Positions 1 through 7,899 of a stretch of 64,000 bases of DNA are shown piece after piece. Position 1 is the first letter of the stretch; every line of letters begins with the position of its first letter. The position numbers and the translations under genes are program-made. The notes under the pieces are model-generated. The model did not search any database, was not told the DNA's origin, and was given only the letters and a program-made list of their open reading frames with translations. The DNA comes from Gryllotalpicola daejeonensis. Its GTDB lineage: Bacteria > Actinomycetota > Actinomycetes > Actinomycetales > Microbacteriaceae. Where the stretch lies: positions 930,001 to 994,000 of the forward strand of contig NZ_BAABBV010000001.1 in the NCBI RefSeq assembly GCF_039538145.1, in the 5' to 3' direction.

Positions 1-235
1 GGCCCTCGTGTTCGCGGTCGTCTACCTCATCTATATGCAGATCGAGGCATACGTGCTGACGCCCCGAGTGATGAACCGGGCGGTGGCCGTCCCCGGTGCG
101 CTCGTCGTGATCGGCGCACTGGTGGGCGGCACCCTGCTCGGCATCCTCGGGGCGCTCGTCGCAATCCCTGTCACGGCATCGGTGCTGCTGATCGTGCAGC
201 AGCTCGTGATCCCGCGGCAGGACGCGAAGGTGTAG
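1..235 (+). CDS. AI-2E family transporter, C-terminal end only
   Basis: The reading frame is open from the left edge of the window and stops at TAG 233-235, so only about 77 C-terminal residues are present. They form two hydrophobic helices. The stretch YMQIEAYVLTPRVMNRAV followed by a Gly/Ala/Val-rich helix pair is typical of the end of AI-2E/YdiK/PerM-type permeases, which have about eight membrane spans. The substrate is unknown; members are linked to autoinducer or ion export. The stop lies four bases before the end of the convergent dps gene, so the two genes meet tail to tail with almost no spacer. Confidence 0.8.
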   Translation, partial: ALVFAVVYLIYMQIEAYVLTPRVMNRAVAVPGALVVIGALVGGTLLGILGALVAIPVTASVLLIVQQLVIPRQDAKV

Positions 236-238
236 CCG

Positions 239-802
239 CTAGACCGACGGCGTGCGGTTCTCGGCGCTCACCATCCACGCGTACTGCTCGAGGGTCGAGA
301 TGATCTCGTGCAGGATGTCGGCGGTCGTCGGGTCCTCTTCGTCGACGTCGTCGTGCACCTCGCGCATCGTGCCGACGACGGCTTCGAGGCGCACGGTGAT
401 CAGGTCGACGGTGTCGGTCGTGGCGACCTCTCCGTTCGGGTACGGCGGCAGCGAGGTCTCGGCGCTCACCGTCGCGCTACGGCCGTCGACCGCGGCGTGC
501 AGCGCGCGCAGCCGCTCGGCGACGACATCGCTGAACTCACGCGCCGACTCGGTGATCTCGTCGAGCTGCAGGTGCAGATCCCGGAAGTTCTTGCCGACGA
601 CGTTCCAGTGCGCCTGCTTTGCCTGAAGCGAGAGCTCGATCAGGTCGACGAGCACCCGCTGCAGGTGCCCCGTCAGCTGCTCAGAGGCCAGGAACCCGTT
701 CTCGGCGTTCTCCTTCTTCGAGCGCGCGGCGCCTTCGCGCGGGGTCGGCTTCTTCGCCGCGGTTCGGGTCGAGGTCCTCGTGCTTGCGGTCGCGCGTGCC
801 AT
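239..802 (-). CDS. dps: Dps-family ferritin-like DNA-protection protein
   Basis: This 187-residue protein stores iron and shields DNA by oxidising Fe(II) with peroxide inside a dodecameric shell. The ferroxidase ligands of the family are all visible: His65 in the AHWNVVG motif, His77, Asp81, Asp92 and Glu96, with the same spacing as E. coli Dps. Residues 1-35 form an Arg/Lys/Thr/Ala-rich tail, suited to non-specific DNA binding as in mycobacterial Dps. The start at 802 has an AAAGG ribosome site 8 nt upstream. It is transcribed divergently from the MFS gene at 895, with a 92-bp shared promoter region. Confidence 0.93.
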   Translation of the reverse strand: MARATASTRTSTRTAAKKPTPREGAARSKKENAENGFLASEQLTGHLQRVLVDLIELSLQAKQAHWNVVGKNFRDLHLQLDEITESAREFSDVVAERLRALHAAVDGRSATVSAETSLPPYPNGEVATTDTVDLITVRLEAVVGTMREVHDDVDEEDPTTADILHEIISTLEQYAWMVSAENRTPSV

Positions 803-894
803 CTTCCATGCCTTTCGTGCTGCTGACTCGGTTCGCTCTGGCGGTTCCCCGATCGCGCTTCCCGAACACGTCGCCCGCCCGTTGCTAATCCCCG

Positions 895-2127
895 ATGGTG
901 TCGTCGCCCGTTCTCGCTCCGCTGCGGCATGCCTCGTTCCGCTGGCTGGCTTCCGCGCGCACGATCAACCAGCTCGGCACCGCCATCGCGCCGATCGCGC
1001 TGGCCTTCGCGGTGCTCGACCTCGGGTACTCGGCGGCGCAGCTCGGCATCGTCGTCGCGGCGCGGTCGATTCCGAACGTTGCGCTGCTGCTCGTCGGCGG
1101 CGTTCTTGCAGATCGGATGCCTCGACCGACCGTTCTCGTCGGGTCGTCGGCCCTCTCGTTCCTGTCTCAGGGCGCGGTCGCCGTGCTCGTTCTCGAGCAC
1201 GCGCACGCGTTCGGCTGGTTGATCGCGCTCTCAGCGGCGAACGGTGCGTTCGCCGCGATCGCACGGCCGGCGTCGTCCGCGATCACGCGTGAAACGGTGC
1301 CTCTCGAGCGGCTGCGCGGCGCGATCGTCCTGCTGCGGCTCGGCACCAACGTCGCCGCCGCGGCCGGAGCGGCGGGCGGCGCGGTCGTCGTGGCCTGGAT
1401 CGGCTCGGGGTGGGGCATCGCCGTCGATGCCGCGACGTTCGCGCTCTCGGGCATCTGCTTCGCCGTGATGGAACTCGCGCTGCGCCGGGACCGGGCAGCC
1501 GCCCCCGCCACCCCGCCGGAGTGCCAGCATCCGATTCGGGATCTCATCGACGGGTGGCGCGAGTTCACCTCGCATGAATGGATCTGGGTGATCGTCGCGC
1601 AGTTCCTCGTGCTGAATGCCTGCTACGGCGGCATCCTCTCGGTGCTCGGCCCGGTGATCGCCGACGCGAGCTTCGGGCGCGCATGGTGGGGCCCGATCGT
1701 CGGTGCGGAGTCGATCGGATTCGTCGTCGGCGGATTCGTCGCCATGCGCTGGCAGCCGCGGCGCGCGGTCGGCGCGGGCGTCGCCGTGCTGCTGCTGTGT
1801 GCGCTGCCGCTCGCGGCGCTCGGTCTGCTGCCCTCAGTGCCGCTGCTGGTCGCCCTGTTCTTCGTCGGCGGGCTCGCGACCGAGCAGTTCGAGGTCGCGT
1901 GGGATGCCGGCCTGCAGCACCACGTGCCGGCCGATCGCCTCGCGCGCGTCTACTCCTACGACGCGCTCGGCTCCTTCGCGGCGATCCCCCTCGGGCAGAT
2001 CGCGGCCGGGCCGCTGGCGACCGCGTTCGGCACCCGCGAGGTGATGGTAGGCACAGCGGTCGTCACCGTCGTCGTCACGCTCGCCGCACTCTCACGCCGC
2101 AGCGTGCGCACGATCACGAACGACTGA
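895..2127 (+). CDS. MFS exporter (EntS/MFS_3-like)
   Basis: A 410-residue integral membrane protein with about 12 predicted spans. The loop LADRMPRPTVLVGSS after the second or third helix is the MFS motif A, and the general layout (RTINQLGTAIAPIALAFAVL at the N-terminus) resembles the EntS/MefA branch of drug and siderophore exporters. The substrate cannot be read from the sequence. The start at 895 is a plain ATG with no clear ribosome site; a TAAT element at 886-889 leaves little leader. Its last 14 bases overlap the end of the convergent GNAT gene. Confidence 0.8.
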   Translation: MVSSPVLAPLRHASFRWLASARTINQLGTAIAPIALAFAVLDLGYSAAQLGIVVAARSIPNVALLLVGGVLADRMPRPTVLVGSSALSFLSQGAVAVLVLEHAHAFGWLIALSAANGAFAAIARPASSAITRETVPLERLRGAIVLLRLGTNVAAAAGAAGGAVVVAWIGSGWGIAVDAATFALSGICFAVMELALRRDRAAAPATPPECQHPIRDLIDGWREFTSHEWIWVIVAQFLVLNACYGGILSVLGPVIADASFGRAWWGPIVGAESIGFVVGGFVAMRWQPRRAVGAGVAVLLLCALPLAALGLLPSVPLLVALFFVGGLATEQFEVAWDAGLQHHVPADRLARVYSYDALGSFAAIPLGQIAAGPLATAFGTREVMVGTAVVTVVVTLAALSRRSVRTITND

Positions 2128-2623
2128 GCGGGCTCGGGCTCACCATCCGGATCTCGCGCACGCCGTCGTCCACCTTCGAGACGCCGTCTGCTTCGAAGCC
2201 GTGCTTGCGGTAGAACGCCTGGGCGCGCGGGTTCGGGTCGGCAACCCAGAGCGCCGCCGGCGCATCGAGGTCGATCACTTCCGCGAGCAGTGCGGCACCG
2301 CCGCCTTGCCCGTGCACCGCCGCGTAGGTGTAGAGCACGTAAAGCTGCTGCGGCCAGGTCGCGTCGTCGTCGGTCGGAGCTCCGGCGAGCGCGGCGCCCA
2401 CCACCTTTCCGTCGAGGATCGCCGTCGCAGCACGGCGATTGGCGCCGGGCCGGTCGTCGCTGATCACCGCCGTCCAGAACCGCTCACGGCGCTCGACGAA
2501 CGTCGGGTCGTCGAGGACCTCATCGGGCATCTGCCCGCGGTACGTCTCGCGCCAGCCTTCGACGTGAACGCGCGCCAAGCCGGGAACGTCGCCGAGCTCT
2601 GCCGGCCGCACAACGATGCTCAT
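2114..2623 (-). CDS. GNAT family N-acetyltransferase
   Basis: A 169-residue GCN5-related acetyltransferase predicted to move an acetyl group from acetyl-CoA to an amine of unknown identity. The N-terminal pattern RPAELGDVPGLARVHVEGWRE is typical of the family's first strand and helix. The pyrophosphate-binding loop is seen as VHGQGGGAALL, and the C-terminal NPRAQAFYRKHGFEADG is the usual GNAT beta6-alpha4 signature. The open frame continues upstream, but the family match begins exactly at the ATG at 2623, so that start was chosen. It sits 26 bp downstream of the DUF4258-KH gene. Confidence 0.88.
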   Translation of the reverse strand: MSIVVRPAELGDVPGLARVHVEGWRETYRGQMPDEVLDDPTFVERRERFWTAVISDDRPGANRRAATAILDGKVVGAALAGAPTDDDATWPQQLYVLYTYAAVHGQGGGAALLAEVIDLDAPAALWVADPNPRAQAFYRKHGFEADGVSKVDDGVREIRMVSPSPLSRS

Positions 2624-2649
2624 CGCAACACAGTAGCGACCAGGGCAGC

Positions 2650-3204
2650 TCACCGCGCCGCGGCCTGCACCGCCCGCTTCGCCGCACCGACGGCACGGGC
2701 ATCCTCGGCCGTGATCCGGAAGACCCCGCCGCCCACGTGCGAGACGTTCGCTCCCGAGTTGCGCTCGATCGCCGTGATGGTCACGCCCGAGCGACCGATC
2801 ACGCGACCCACCGAGCGCTGCGGCACACGCACGGTGTCGACGAACTCCGACCAGGCCACGGATTTCACGACGACGGTGCGGACCGGCGGCGGCCACGGCG
2901 TCGGAACCCACACTTTGAGCACCCGCCCGTCGATCTCGCCCTCGAGCCGCACGCTGTCCTTCAGAGCCGGGCCGCCCCACGCCCCGAAGTCGGCGTACTC
3001 GGTGGGAACGACGCGATCCGGCTGCACGACGACCGACAGGATCTGCGAGGCCGCGACGTGCCGCTCGGCCATGCGCTGCTGCGCGTGCGGCGTGAGCGAG
3101 AGCGCGCGTGCGGCTCGCGCGGGCCGCCTGCGTCGCGAGCGAACGAGGAGCCACGTGAGGATGCCGGCAAACAGCAGCACCACCACGACGATCAGCGTCG
3201 TCAT
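2650..3204 (-). CDS. Membrane-anchored DUF4258-like plus type I KH domain protein
   Basis: This 184-residue protein has three visible parts. Residues 3-21 are a hydrophobic N-terminal anchor followed by an Arg-rich stop-transfer stretch (RSRRRR). Residues about 37-105 (LTPHAQQRMAERHV onward) look like DUF4258, a small alpha/beta domain. Residues about 123-182 look like a KH domain: VGRVIGRSGVTITAIERNSG carries the GxxG loop at Gly137-Gly140 and the IGxxGxxI pattern of type I KH folds. The inferred role is binding single-stranded RNA or DNA at the inner face of the membrane. The start ATG overlaps the stop of the upstream 97-residue gene (ATGA, 3201-3204), implying translational coupling. The combination is one I do not recognise as a described family. 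Confidence 0.7.
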   Translation of the reverse strand: MTTLIVVVVLLFAGILTWLLVRSRRRRPARAARALSLTPHAQQRMAERHVAASQILSVVVQPDRVVPTEYADFGAWGGPALKDSVRLEGEIDGRVLKVWVPTPWPPPVRTVVVKSVAWSEFVDTVRVPQRSVGRVIGRSGVTITAIERNSGANVSHVGGGVFRITAEDARAVGAAKRAVQAAAR

Positions 3205-3494
3205 CGCGCCCGCCCCACCTCATAGACGACGGCCGAATAGTGGTTCTCGATCTGATCCCAGGCGCCGGTGCCGTCGTACGCCAGCCGGTACTTCTCCTTC
3301 AGCAGCGGACCGAGAACGCCGAGCACCTCGGGGTCGAACGCCGCCGCGGCCGGAAGCCCGATGCCGAAGCTCGCGATGATCGTGTCGTCGACGGCGCGCA
3401 GCCACACGCCCCACCCGCGCTCGATGGGCATCGCGACGACGCGGAACACGTGGGAAGGGTCATAGTCGTCGGGCAGCAGCTCAGCGTCGGCCAT
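3201..3494 (-). CDS. Small conserved-looking protein of unknown function
   Basis: A 97-residue soluble protein that I do not recognise. It has no signal peptide or membrane span. It begins MADAELLPDDYDPSHVFRVV, contains several Trp and Gly residues (ERGWGVWLRAVDD) and ends ENHYSAVVYEVGRAR. The frame stays open further upstream but would run into the tRNA-Lys gene and its terminator, so the ATG at 3494 is taken as the start. Four-base overlap with the DUF4258-KH gene suggests the two proteins are made together and may work together. Confidence 0.65.
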   Translation of the reverse strand: MADAELLPDDYDPSHVFRVVAMPIERGWGVWLRAVDDTIIASFGIGLPAAAAFDPEVLGVLGPLLKEKYRLAYDGTGAWDQIENHYSAVVYEVGRAR

Positions 3495-3521
3495 TCCGCA
3501 ACGGTAGAGCATCGGAAACGC

Positions 3522-3553
3522 AAAAAGGCCCGGAGCCTTGAGCTCCGGGCCTT
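3522..3553 (-). terminator. Intrinsic terminator after tRNA-Lys
   Basis: A perfect 11-bp inverted repeat (3525-3535 with 3543-3553, stem sequence AAGGCCCGGAG) encloses a 7-base loop. On the minus strand a T-run follows the stem directly. It lies immediately 3' of the tRNA-Lys CCA end and would separate the tRNA transcript from the small gene at 3494. Confidence 0.9.
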
Positions 3554-3555
3554 GC

Positions 3556-3631
3556 TGGTGCGCCCCCAGGGACTTGAACCCTGAACCCACTGATTAAGAG
3601 TCAGTTGCTCTGCCGATTGAGCTAGAGGCGC
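3556..3631 (-). tRNA. tRNA-Lys (anticodon CTT)
   Basis: The minus strand folds as a full cloverleaf. The acceptor stem is GCGCCTC paired with GGGGCGC (one G-T pair). The D-arm is GCTC/GAGC, and the anticodon stem is ACTGA/TCAGT around the loop CTCTTAA, which places CTT at the anticodon. The T-arm carries GTTCAAGTC. The discriminator is A at 3559 and the CCA end is encoded (3556-3558). CTT reads AAG, the dominant Lys codon in this GC-rich genome. Confidence 0.96.
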
Positions 3632-3716
3632 GTTGTGTTTTTCAACGTTGTGCAACCCGTGAGAACCGGGAACCGCACAAGCATCAACCTTAGCAAACGG
3701 GACGGAGGCCCTCAAA

Positions 3717-4544
3717 ATCGAGACACCCCTGCGCGACCGCGAGACCGGCGGCCGGCTGTTCATCGGCACCTCGGGCTGGCGCTACAAGGCCTGGCGCAGC
3801 GACTTCTACCCCAAAGGCCTCGTCCAACGCCGCGAGCTCGAGCACCTCGCAACCCGGCTCAACTCGGTCGAGATCAACGGCTCGTTCTATTCCCTGCAGA
3901 AGCCCGAGTCCTACGACACCTGGCGTGAGCAGGTGCCCCACGGCTTCCGCTTCGCCGTCAAAGGTGGCCGCTACATCACCCACATGGTCGGACCCGACAA
4001 GCTGCAGGCCGGGCTCGACCGCTTCTTCGACTCGGGCGTCACCCGCCTCGGCGACCGCCTGGGCCCGATCCTGTGGCAGTTCCCGTCGCGCCGCCGCTTC
4101 GACCCCGAGCACCTCGAGAACTTCTGCGCCGCCCTGCCCCGCACCCACGATGGCCACCGCCTGCAGCACGCTCTCGAACCGCGGCACGAGAGCTTCCGCG
4201 ACCCGCAGGCGCTCGAGATCCTGCACCGGCACAGGATCGCGCTGGTCGCCTCCGATGGAGCAGGCGAGTTCCCCCTGTTCTTGGACAACAACGGAGCCCT
4301 GGACAACGACGCAGACGGTGCGGATGCCTCGGCCGGCCTCGTCTACGTCAGGTTGCACGGCCCGCACGAGCTCTATCACGGTGGCTACTCCCCCGCCCAG
4401 CTGCACCAGTGGGCATCCGTCATTCGCGAACTCGCGACCACAGGCACACGCACGCCGCGCGACGTCTATGTGTACTTCGACAATGACGCCGATGGTCGCG
4501 CGCCGTTCGACGCCCTCGCGCTCACCGATACGCTGACAGGGTGA
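3717..4544 (+). CDS. DUF72 family protein with an apparent non-AUG start
   Basis: The conserved DUF72 (YecE-like TIM-barrel) sequence is complete: LFIGTSGWRYKAW near the N-terminus, VEINGSFYSLQKPESY, RFAVKGGRYITH, ILWQFPSRRRF and a C-terminal VYVYFDNDADG. The function of the family is unknown. The conserved domain starts at about 3756, yet the frame back to the stop at 3660-3662 has no ATG, GTG or TTG. A good ribosome site (GGAGG, 3704-3708) lies 8 nt before ATC at 3717, which I take as the start (275 residues); CTG at 3729 is the alternative, and a sequencing error is possible. The stop overlaps the GTG start of hisN (4541-4544), so the genes are probably coupled. Confidence 0.85.
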   Translation: METPLRDRETGGRLFIGTSGWRYKAWRSDFYPKGLVQRRELEHLATRLNSVEINGSFYSLQKPESYDTWREQVPHGFRFAVKGGRYITHMVGPDKLQAGLDRFFDSGVTRLGDRLGPILWQFPSRRRFDPEHLENFCAALPRTHDGHRLQHALEPRHESFRDPQALEILHRHRIALVASDGAGEFPLFLDNNGALDNDADGADASAGLVYVRLHGPHELYHGGYSPAQLHQWASVIRELATTGTRTPRDVYVYFDNDADGRAPFDALALTDTLTG

Positions 4545-5317
4545 CCGCCGACCTCGACTTCGCACACCGTCTGGCCGACGCCGCCGACGCCATCTCGACC
4601 GTCCGATTCCGCGCCAACGACCTGCGCGTCGCGACCAAGGCAGACCGCTCCCACGTGACCGACGCCGACCAGGCGGTCGAGCGCGCGATCCGCGAGCTGA
4701 TCCAGGCGGAGCGGCCGGGCGACGCCATCTTCGGCGAGGAGTACGGCGTCGAGGGCGACTCGAACCGGCAGTGGATCATCGACCCGATCGACGGCACCGC
4801 GAACTACCTGCGCGGAGTGCCGCTGTGGGGCACGCTGGTCGCCCTCGCCGTCGACGGCGAGATCATCGCCGGTGTCGCGAGCATGCCCGCGCTCGGCCAG
4901 CGCTGGTGGGCCGCGAAGGGCGAAGGCGCGTGGAAGCGCACCGGCCGTCATGCAGAGCCTGAGCGGCTGCACGTCTCTGCGACGAGCGCACTCGACGAGG
5001 CATCCGTCAGCTTCCAATCGATCCACCAGTGGCGCGACGCCGGCTACCTCGACCAGCTGCTCGCCCTGCTGCAGGACGTGTGGCGTGACCGCGCCTACGG
5101 CGATCTGTGGGCCTACACGCTGCTCGCCGAGGGGCTGATCGACGCCGTGGGCGAATTCGACGTGAAGCCCTACGACCTGGCGCCTCTCGCGCTGATCGTG
5201 GAGGAGGCAGGTGGCCGGTTCACCTCGGCGACCGGCGATTCCGGCCCGTGGCATGGGTCGGCGCTCGCGAGCAACGGCGTGCTTCACGAGCAGCTTCTGC
5301 TGCGAATCGCGCGCTGA
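4541..5317 (+). CDS. hisN: Histidinol-phosphatase, inositol monophosphatase type
   Basis: A 258-residue Mg2+-dependent phosphatase of the IMPase superfamily. Metal ligands are seen in GEEYG (Glu66/Glu67) and in the hallmark WIIDPIDGTANYL (Asp81, Asp84); the C-terminal ligand Asp is in YGDLWAY. The length, the GEEYG box and LWAYTLLAEGLIDA match the HisN class of Actinobacteria, which removes phosphate from L-histidinol phosphate in histidine synthesis. A role on inositol phosphates is the main alternative. Its GTG start overlaps the stop of the DUF72 gene. Confidence 0.85.
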   Translation: MTADLDFAHRLADAADAISTVRFRANDLRVATKADRSHVTDADQAVERAIRELIQAERPGDAIFGEEYGVEGDSNRQWIIDPIDGTANYLRGVPLWGTLVALAVDGEIIAGVASMPALGQRWWAAKGEGAWKRTGRHAEPERLHVSATSALDEASVSFQSIHQWRDAGYLDQLLALLQDVWRDRAYGDLWAYTLLAEGLIDAVGEFDVKPYDLAPLALIVEEAGGRFTSATGDSGPWHGSALASNGVLHEQLLLRIAR

Positions 5318-5363
5318 CCAGGGCCGACGCATCTTCACCCGGGAATCCGGGTACCGGCTCGGC

Positions 5364-7025
5364 ATGGAAACTGCCAGCGCGGCCCGCGAGTCGGCCCACA
5401 CCGAAGACAGTCATCTCAAGCAGCGGCTCGGCTACTGGTCGCTGGTAGCGACCGGCATCGGCAGCGTCATCGGCTCAGGCTGGCTGTTCTCGGCGATGTA
5501 CGCCGCGCAGACCGCCGGCCCCGCGTCGCTGATCGCGTGGGTCATCGGCGGCGCAGTGATGCTGGCGGTGGCACTGGTCTTCGCCGAGCTGGGCATGGTG
5601 CACCCCGAGTCGGGAGGCCTGGTGCGCTACCCCCTGTACTCGAACGGCCGGTTCGCGGCGAGCATCGTCGGCTGGAGCATGTGGGTGACCTACGTCGCCA
5701 ACCCGCCGACCGAGGCATCCGGTGTCGTGCAGTATGCAAGCTCGTACATCCCTGGCCTGTTCGCGCACCAGCAGCTGACATTCCTCGGCATCGTCGTCGC
5801 CGTCGCGCTGATGGCGGTGTTCGTCGTCGTGAACTACTTCGGCGTGCAGTTCTTCGCGCGCAGCAACAACATCGTGACCGCGGTCAAGATCTGCATCCCG
5901 ACGCTCACGATCGTCATGCTCTTCTTCAGCGGCTTCACCCACACCGGCAAGGCGGGCGGCGCCGACAACTTCGCGGCGGGCGGCGGCTTCGCGCCGTACG
6001 GCATCGGAGCGGCGCTCGGCACGATCGCCACGGCCGGCATGGTGTTCGCCTACACCGGCTTCCGCAACATCATCGAGCTGTCGGGCGAGGTCAAGAACCC
6101 TCGCCGCAACATCCCCGCGTCGCTCGTCACCACGATCCTGCTGGCGATCGTGCTGTACCTGCTGCTGCAGACCGCCTTCATCTTCGGTGTGCCGCAGCAC
6201 CTGCTCGGCCACGGCTGGAGCGGCATCAACTTCGACTCGCCCTTCGCGCAGCTCGCGATGCTGCTCGGCATGACCTGGCTGTACTGGATCCTGATCGCCG
6301 ACTCGATGATCTCGCCCTCGGGCTCCGGCATCGTCTTCACCGCCTCGAACGCGCGCAACGTGTTCGGCCTGTCGAAGAACCGGTTCTTCCCCGGGTGGCT
6401 CTCCAAGGTGCATCAGGGCTCCGGAGTGCCCCGCCGCGCTCTGCTGCTGAATTTCCTGGTCGGCATCCTGTTCCTGCTGCCGCTGCCCAGCTGGCACCAG
6501 ATCATCGGCGTCACGGGAACGCTGATCGCGTTCACCTTCTCGATCGGCTCGGTCTCGCTCGTGGCGTTCCGCCGCGCCGGCGTCGCACAGAAGGCCGACC
6601 GGCTTCCCGGCATGGTCGTGATCGCGCCGTTCGCGTTCATCGTCAGCGGCCTGGTCATCTACTGGGTGCCGTGGTCCGAGCTCGTGCTCACGATCCCGAT
6701 CATCGCCGTCGGCCTCATCTGGTACGCGGTGAACTTCATCACGCAGAAGCACGGCTGGAGCGAGGTCAAGGGCGGCATCTGGCTCGTCGTCTACCTCGTC
6801 GTCATGTATCTGATGTCGTTCGTGGGCGACTACGGCGGTCTGAAGCTCATCCCGGCCCCGTGGGACTCGATCGTCGTGGCGGTGCTGTCGGCGGCGCTGT
6901 ACCTCTGGGGCACGCAGTCCGGCGTGCGCTACATGCTCGGCCGCCCGAAACTCGTGGAAGAGCTGCGCACCGGCGAGCTCACCGAGGAAGAGGCCGCGGA
7001 GGAGGGGCTCGGCGAGCGGGCGTAG
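5364..7025 (+). CDS. APC superfamily amino acid permease
   Basis: A 553-residue cytoplasmic-membrane permease with about 12 spans. The first helix carries the APC substrate-site signature GIGSVIGSGWLFSAM. Overall it resembles the YveA-like aspartate:proton symporter branch (GPASLIAWVIGGAVMLAVALVF and YTGFRNIIELSGEVKNPRRN). The substrate is therefore probably an acidic or related amino acid, which is inference. The ATG at 5364 was chosen because the match begins there. A short hairpin (ACCCGG GAAT CCGGGT, 5337-5352) sits just before the gene. The C-terminal tail is acidic and cytoplasmic. Confidence 0.85.
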   Translation: METASAARESAHTEDSHLKQRLGYWSLVATGIGSVIGSGWLFSAMYAAQTAGPASLIAWVIGGAVMLAVALVFAELGMVHPESGGLVRYPLYSNGRFAASIVGWSMWVTYVANPPTEASGVVQYASSYIPGLFAHQQLTFLGIVVAVALMAVFVVVNYFGVQFFARSNNIVTAVKICIPTLTIVMLFFSGFTHTGKAGGADNFAAGGGFAPYGIGAALGTIATAGMVFAYTGFRNIIELSGEVKNPRRNIPASLVTTILLAIVLYLLLQTAFIFGVPQHLLGHGWSGINFDSPFAQLAMLLGMTWLYWILIADSMISPSGSGIVFTASNARNVFGLSKNRFFPGWLSKVHQGSGVPRRALLLNFLVGILFLLPLPSWHQIIGVTGTLIAFTFSIGSVSLVAFRRAGVAQKADRLPGMVVIAPFAFIVSGLVIYWVPWSELVLTIPIIAVGLIWYAVNFITQKHGWSEVKGGIWLVVYLVVMYLMSFVGDYGGLKLIPAPWDSIVVAVLSAALYLWGTQSGVRYMLGRPKLVEELRTGELTEEEAAEEGLGERA

Positions 7026-7053
7026 CCCCCTGCGCCCTGCCCCCTGCGCCCCC

Positions 7054-7899
7054 CTAGAGGCTCGTGCGCCGGTTGAGCGCCCCGTTCGCGAAGGCGAGCA
7101 CCAGCCCCACCACGAAGATGATCGTGCCGAAGCAGAGCACCTGCGGCGGCAGGCCCGTCTTCACGCCGTAGACGAACAGCGGGAAGGTCGTCGCCGGCCC
7201 CGCGACGAACGCCGTGATCACGTAGTCGTCGATCGACATCGCGAGCGCGAGCAAGAAGGATGCCACGATGCCGGGCATGAGCAGCGGAACGGTGACTCGG
7301 AAGAACGCGCTGAGCGGCGCCGCACCGAGGTCGCCCGCCGCCTCTTCGAGCACCGTGCCCATGCCCGACAGCCGCGCGCGCAGCGTCACGACGACATACG
7401 CCACGTTGAACGCGACGTGCACGAGCAGGATCGTGAGGAATCCGGTGTGCAGGTTGACCGTCAGGAAGAACGACAGGGATGCCGCGCCGACGACGATCGA
7501 CGGGGCGGCGATGTCGACGAACACGATGCCCGAGATCAGCCGGCGCCCGAGGAAGCGGTAGCGCTCGAGCGCGAGGGCGAGCGGCGTGCCGATGAGCACC
7601 GAGATCGCCGACGACAGCAGAGCGATCACCACCGAGAGCACGAACGCCTGCCAGAGCCCCGCGAGGTCGGTCAGGTGCAGGTAGTACGCGAAGGTGAAGC
7701 CGTGCCAGACATACGTGATGCGGTGATTCGGCGCCACATTGAAGCTGTAGACGATCATCGATGCGATCGGCAGCAGCGTGATGACGATGACCACCCAGTA
7801 GATGATCGGCAGCACGGGCCGCCGCCGGGCGCGCAGCCCTGGAATGGGCGCGTTGACGGGCGTCGTCGCGACGCCGGAGGCGAGCGTCTGATTCGTCAT
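7054..7899 (-). CDS. potC: Polyamine-type ABC transporter permease, PotC-like
   Basis: A 281-residue inner-membrane permease with six predicted spans. The EAA loop that docks on the ATPase is visible as EEAAGDLGAAPLSAFFRVTVPLLMPGI. Sequence and order match PotC, the second permease of spermidine/putrescine importers. The start ATG overlaps the potB stop by four bases (7896-7899). It is the last gene of the potA-potD-potB-potC operon and faces the APC permease tail to tail. Confidence 0.9.
   Translation of the reverse strand: MTNQTLASGVATTPVNAPIPGLRARRRPVLPIIYWVVIVITLLPIASMIVYSFNVAPNHRITYVWHGFTFAYYLHLTDLAGLWQAFVLSVVIALLSSAISVLIGTPLALALERYRFLGRRLISGIVFVDIAAPSIVVGAASLSFFLTVNLHTGFLTILLVHVAFNVAYVVVTLRARLSGMGTVLEEAAGDLGAAPLSAFFRVTVPLLMPGIVASFLLALAMSIDDYVITAFVAGPATTFPLFVYGVKTGLPPQVLCFGTIIFVVGLVLAFANGALNRRTSL

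Noticed and set aside
2624..3223. Extended N-terminus of the GNAT gene reaching 3223
   Set aside because: The added sequence is a frame-shadow of the DUF4258-KH gene; the GNAT fold starts at the ATG at 2623.
5337..5363. A riboswitch or attenuator before the APC permease
   Set aside because: Only a 6-bp hairpin is present in a 46-bp gap, too little for a known riboswitch class.
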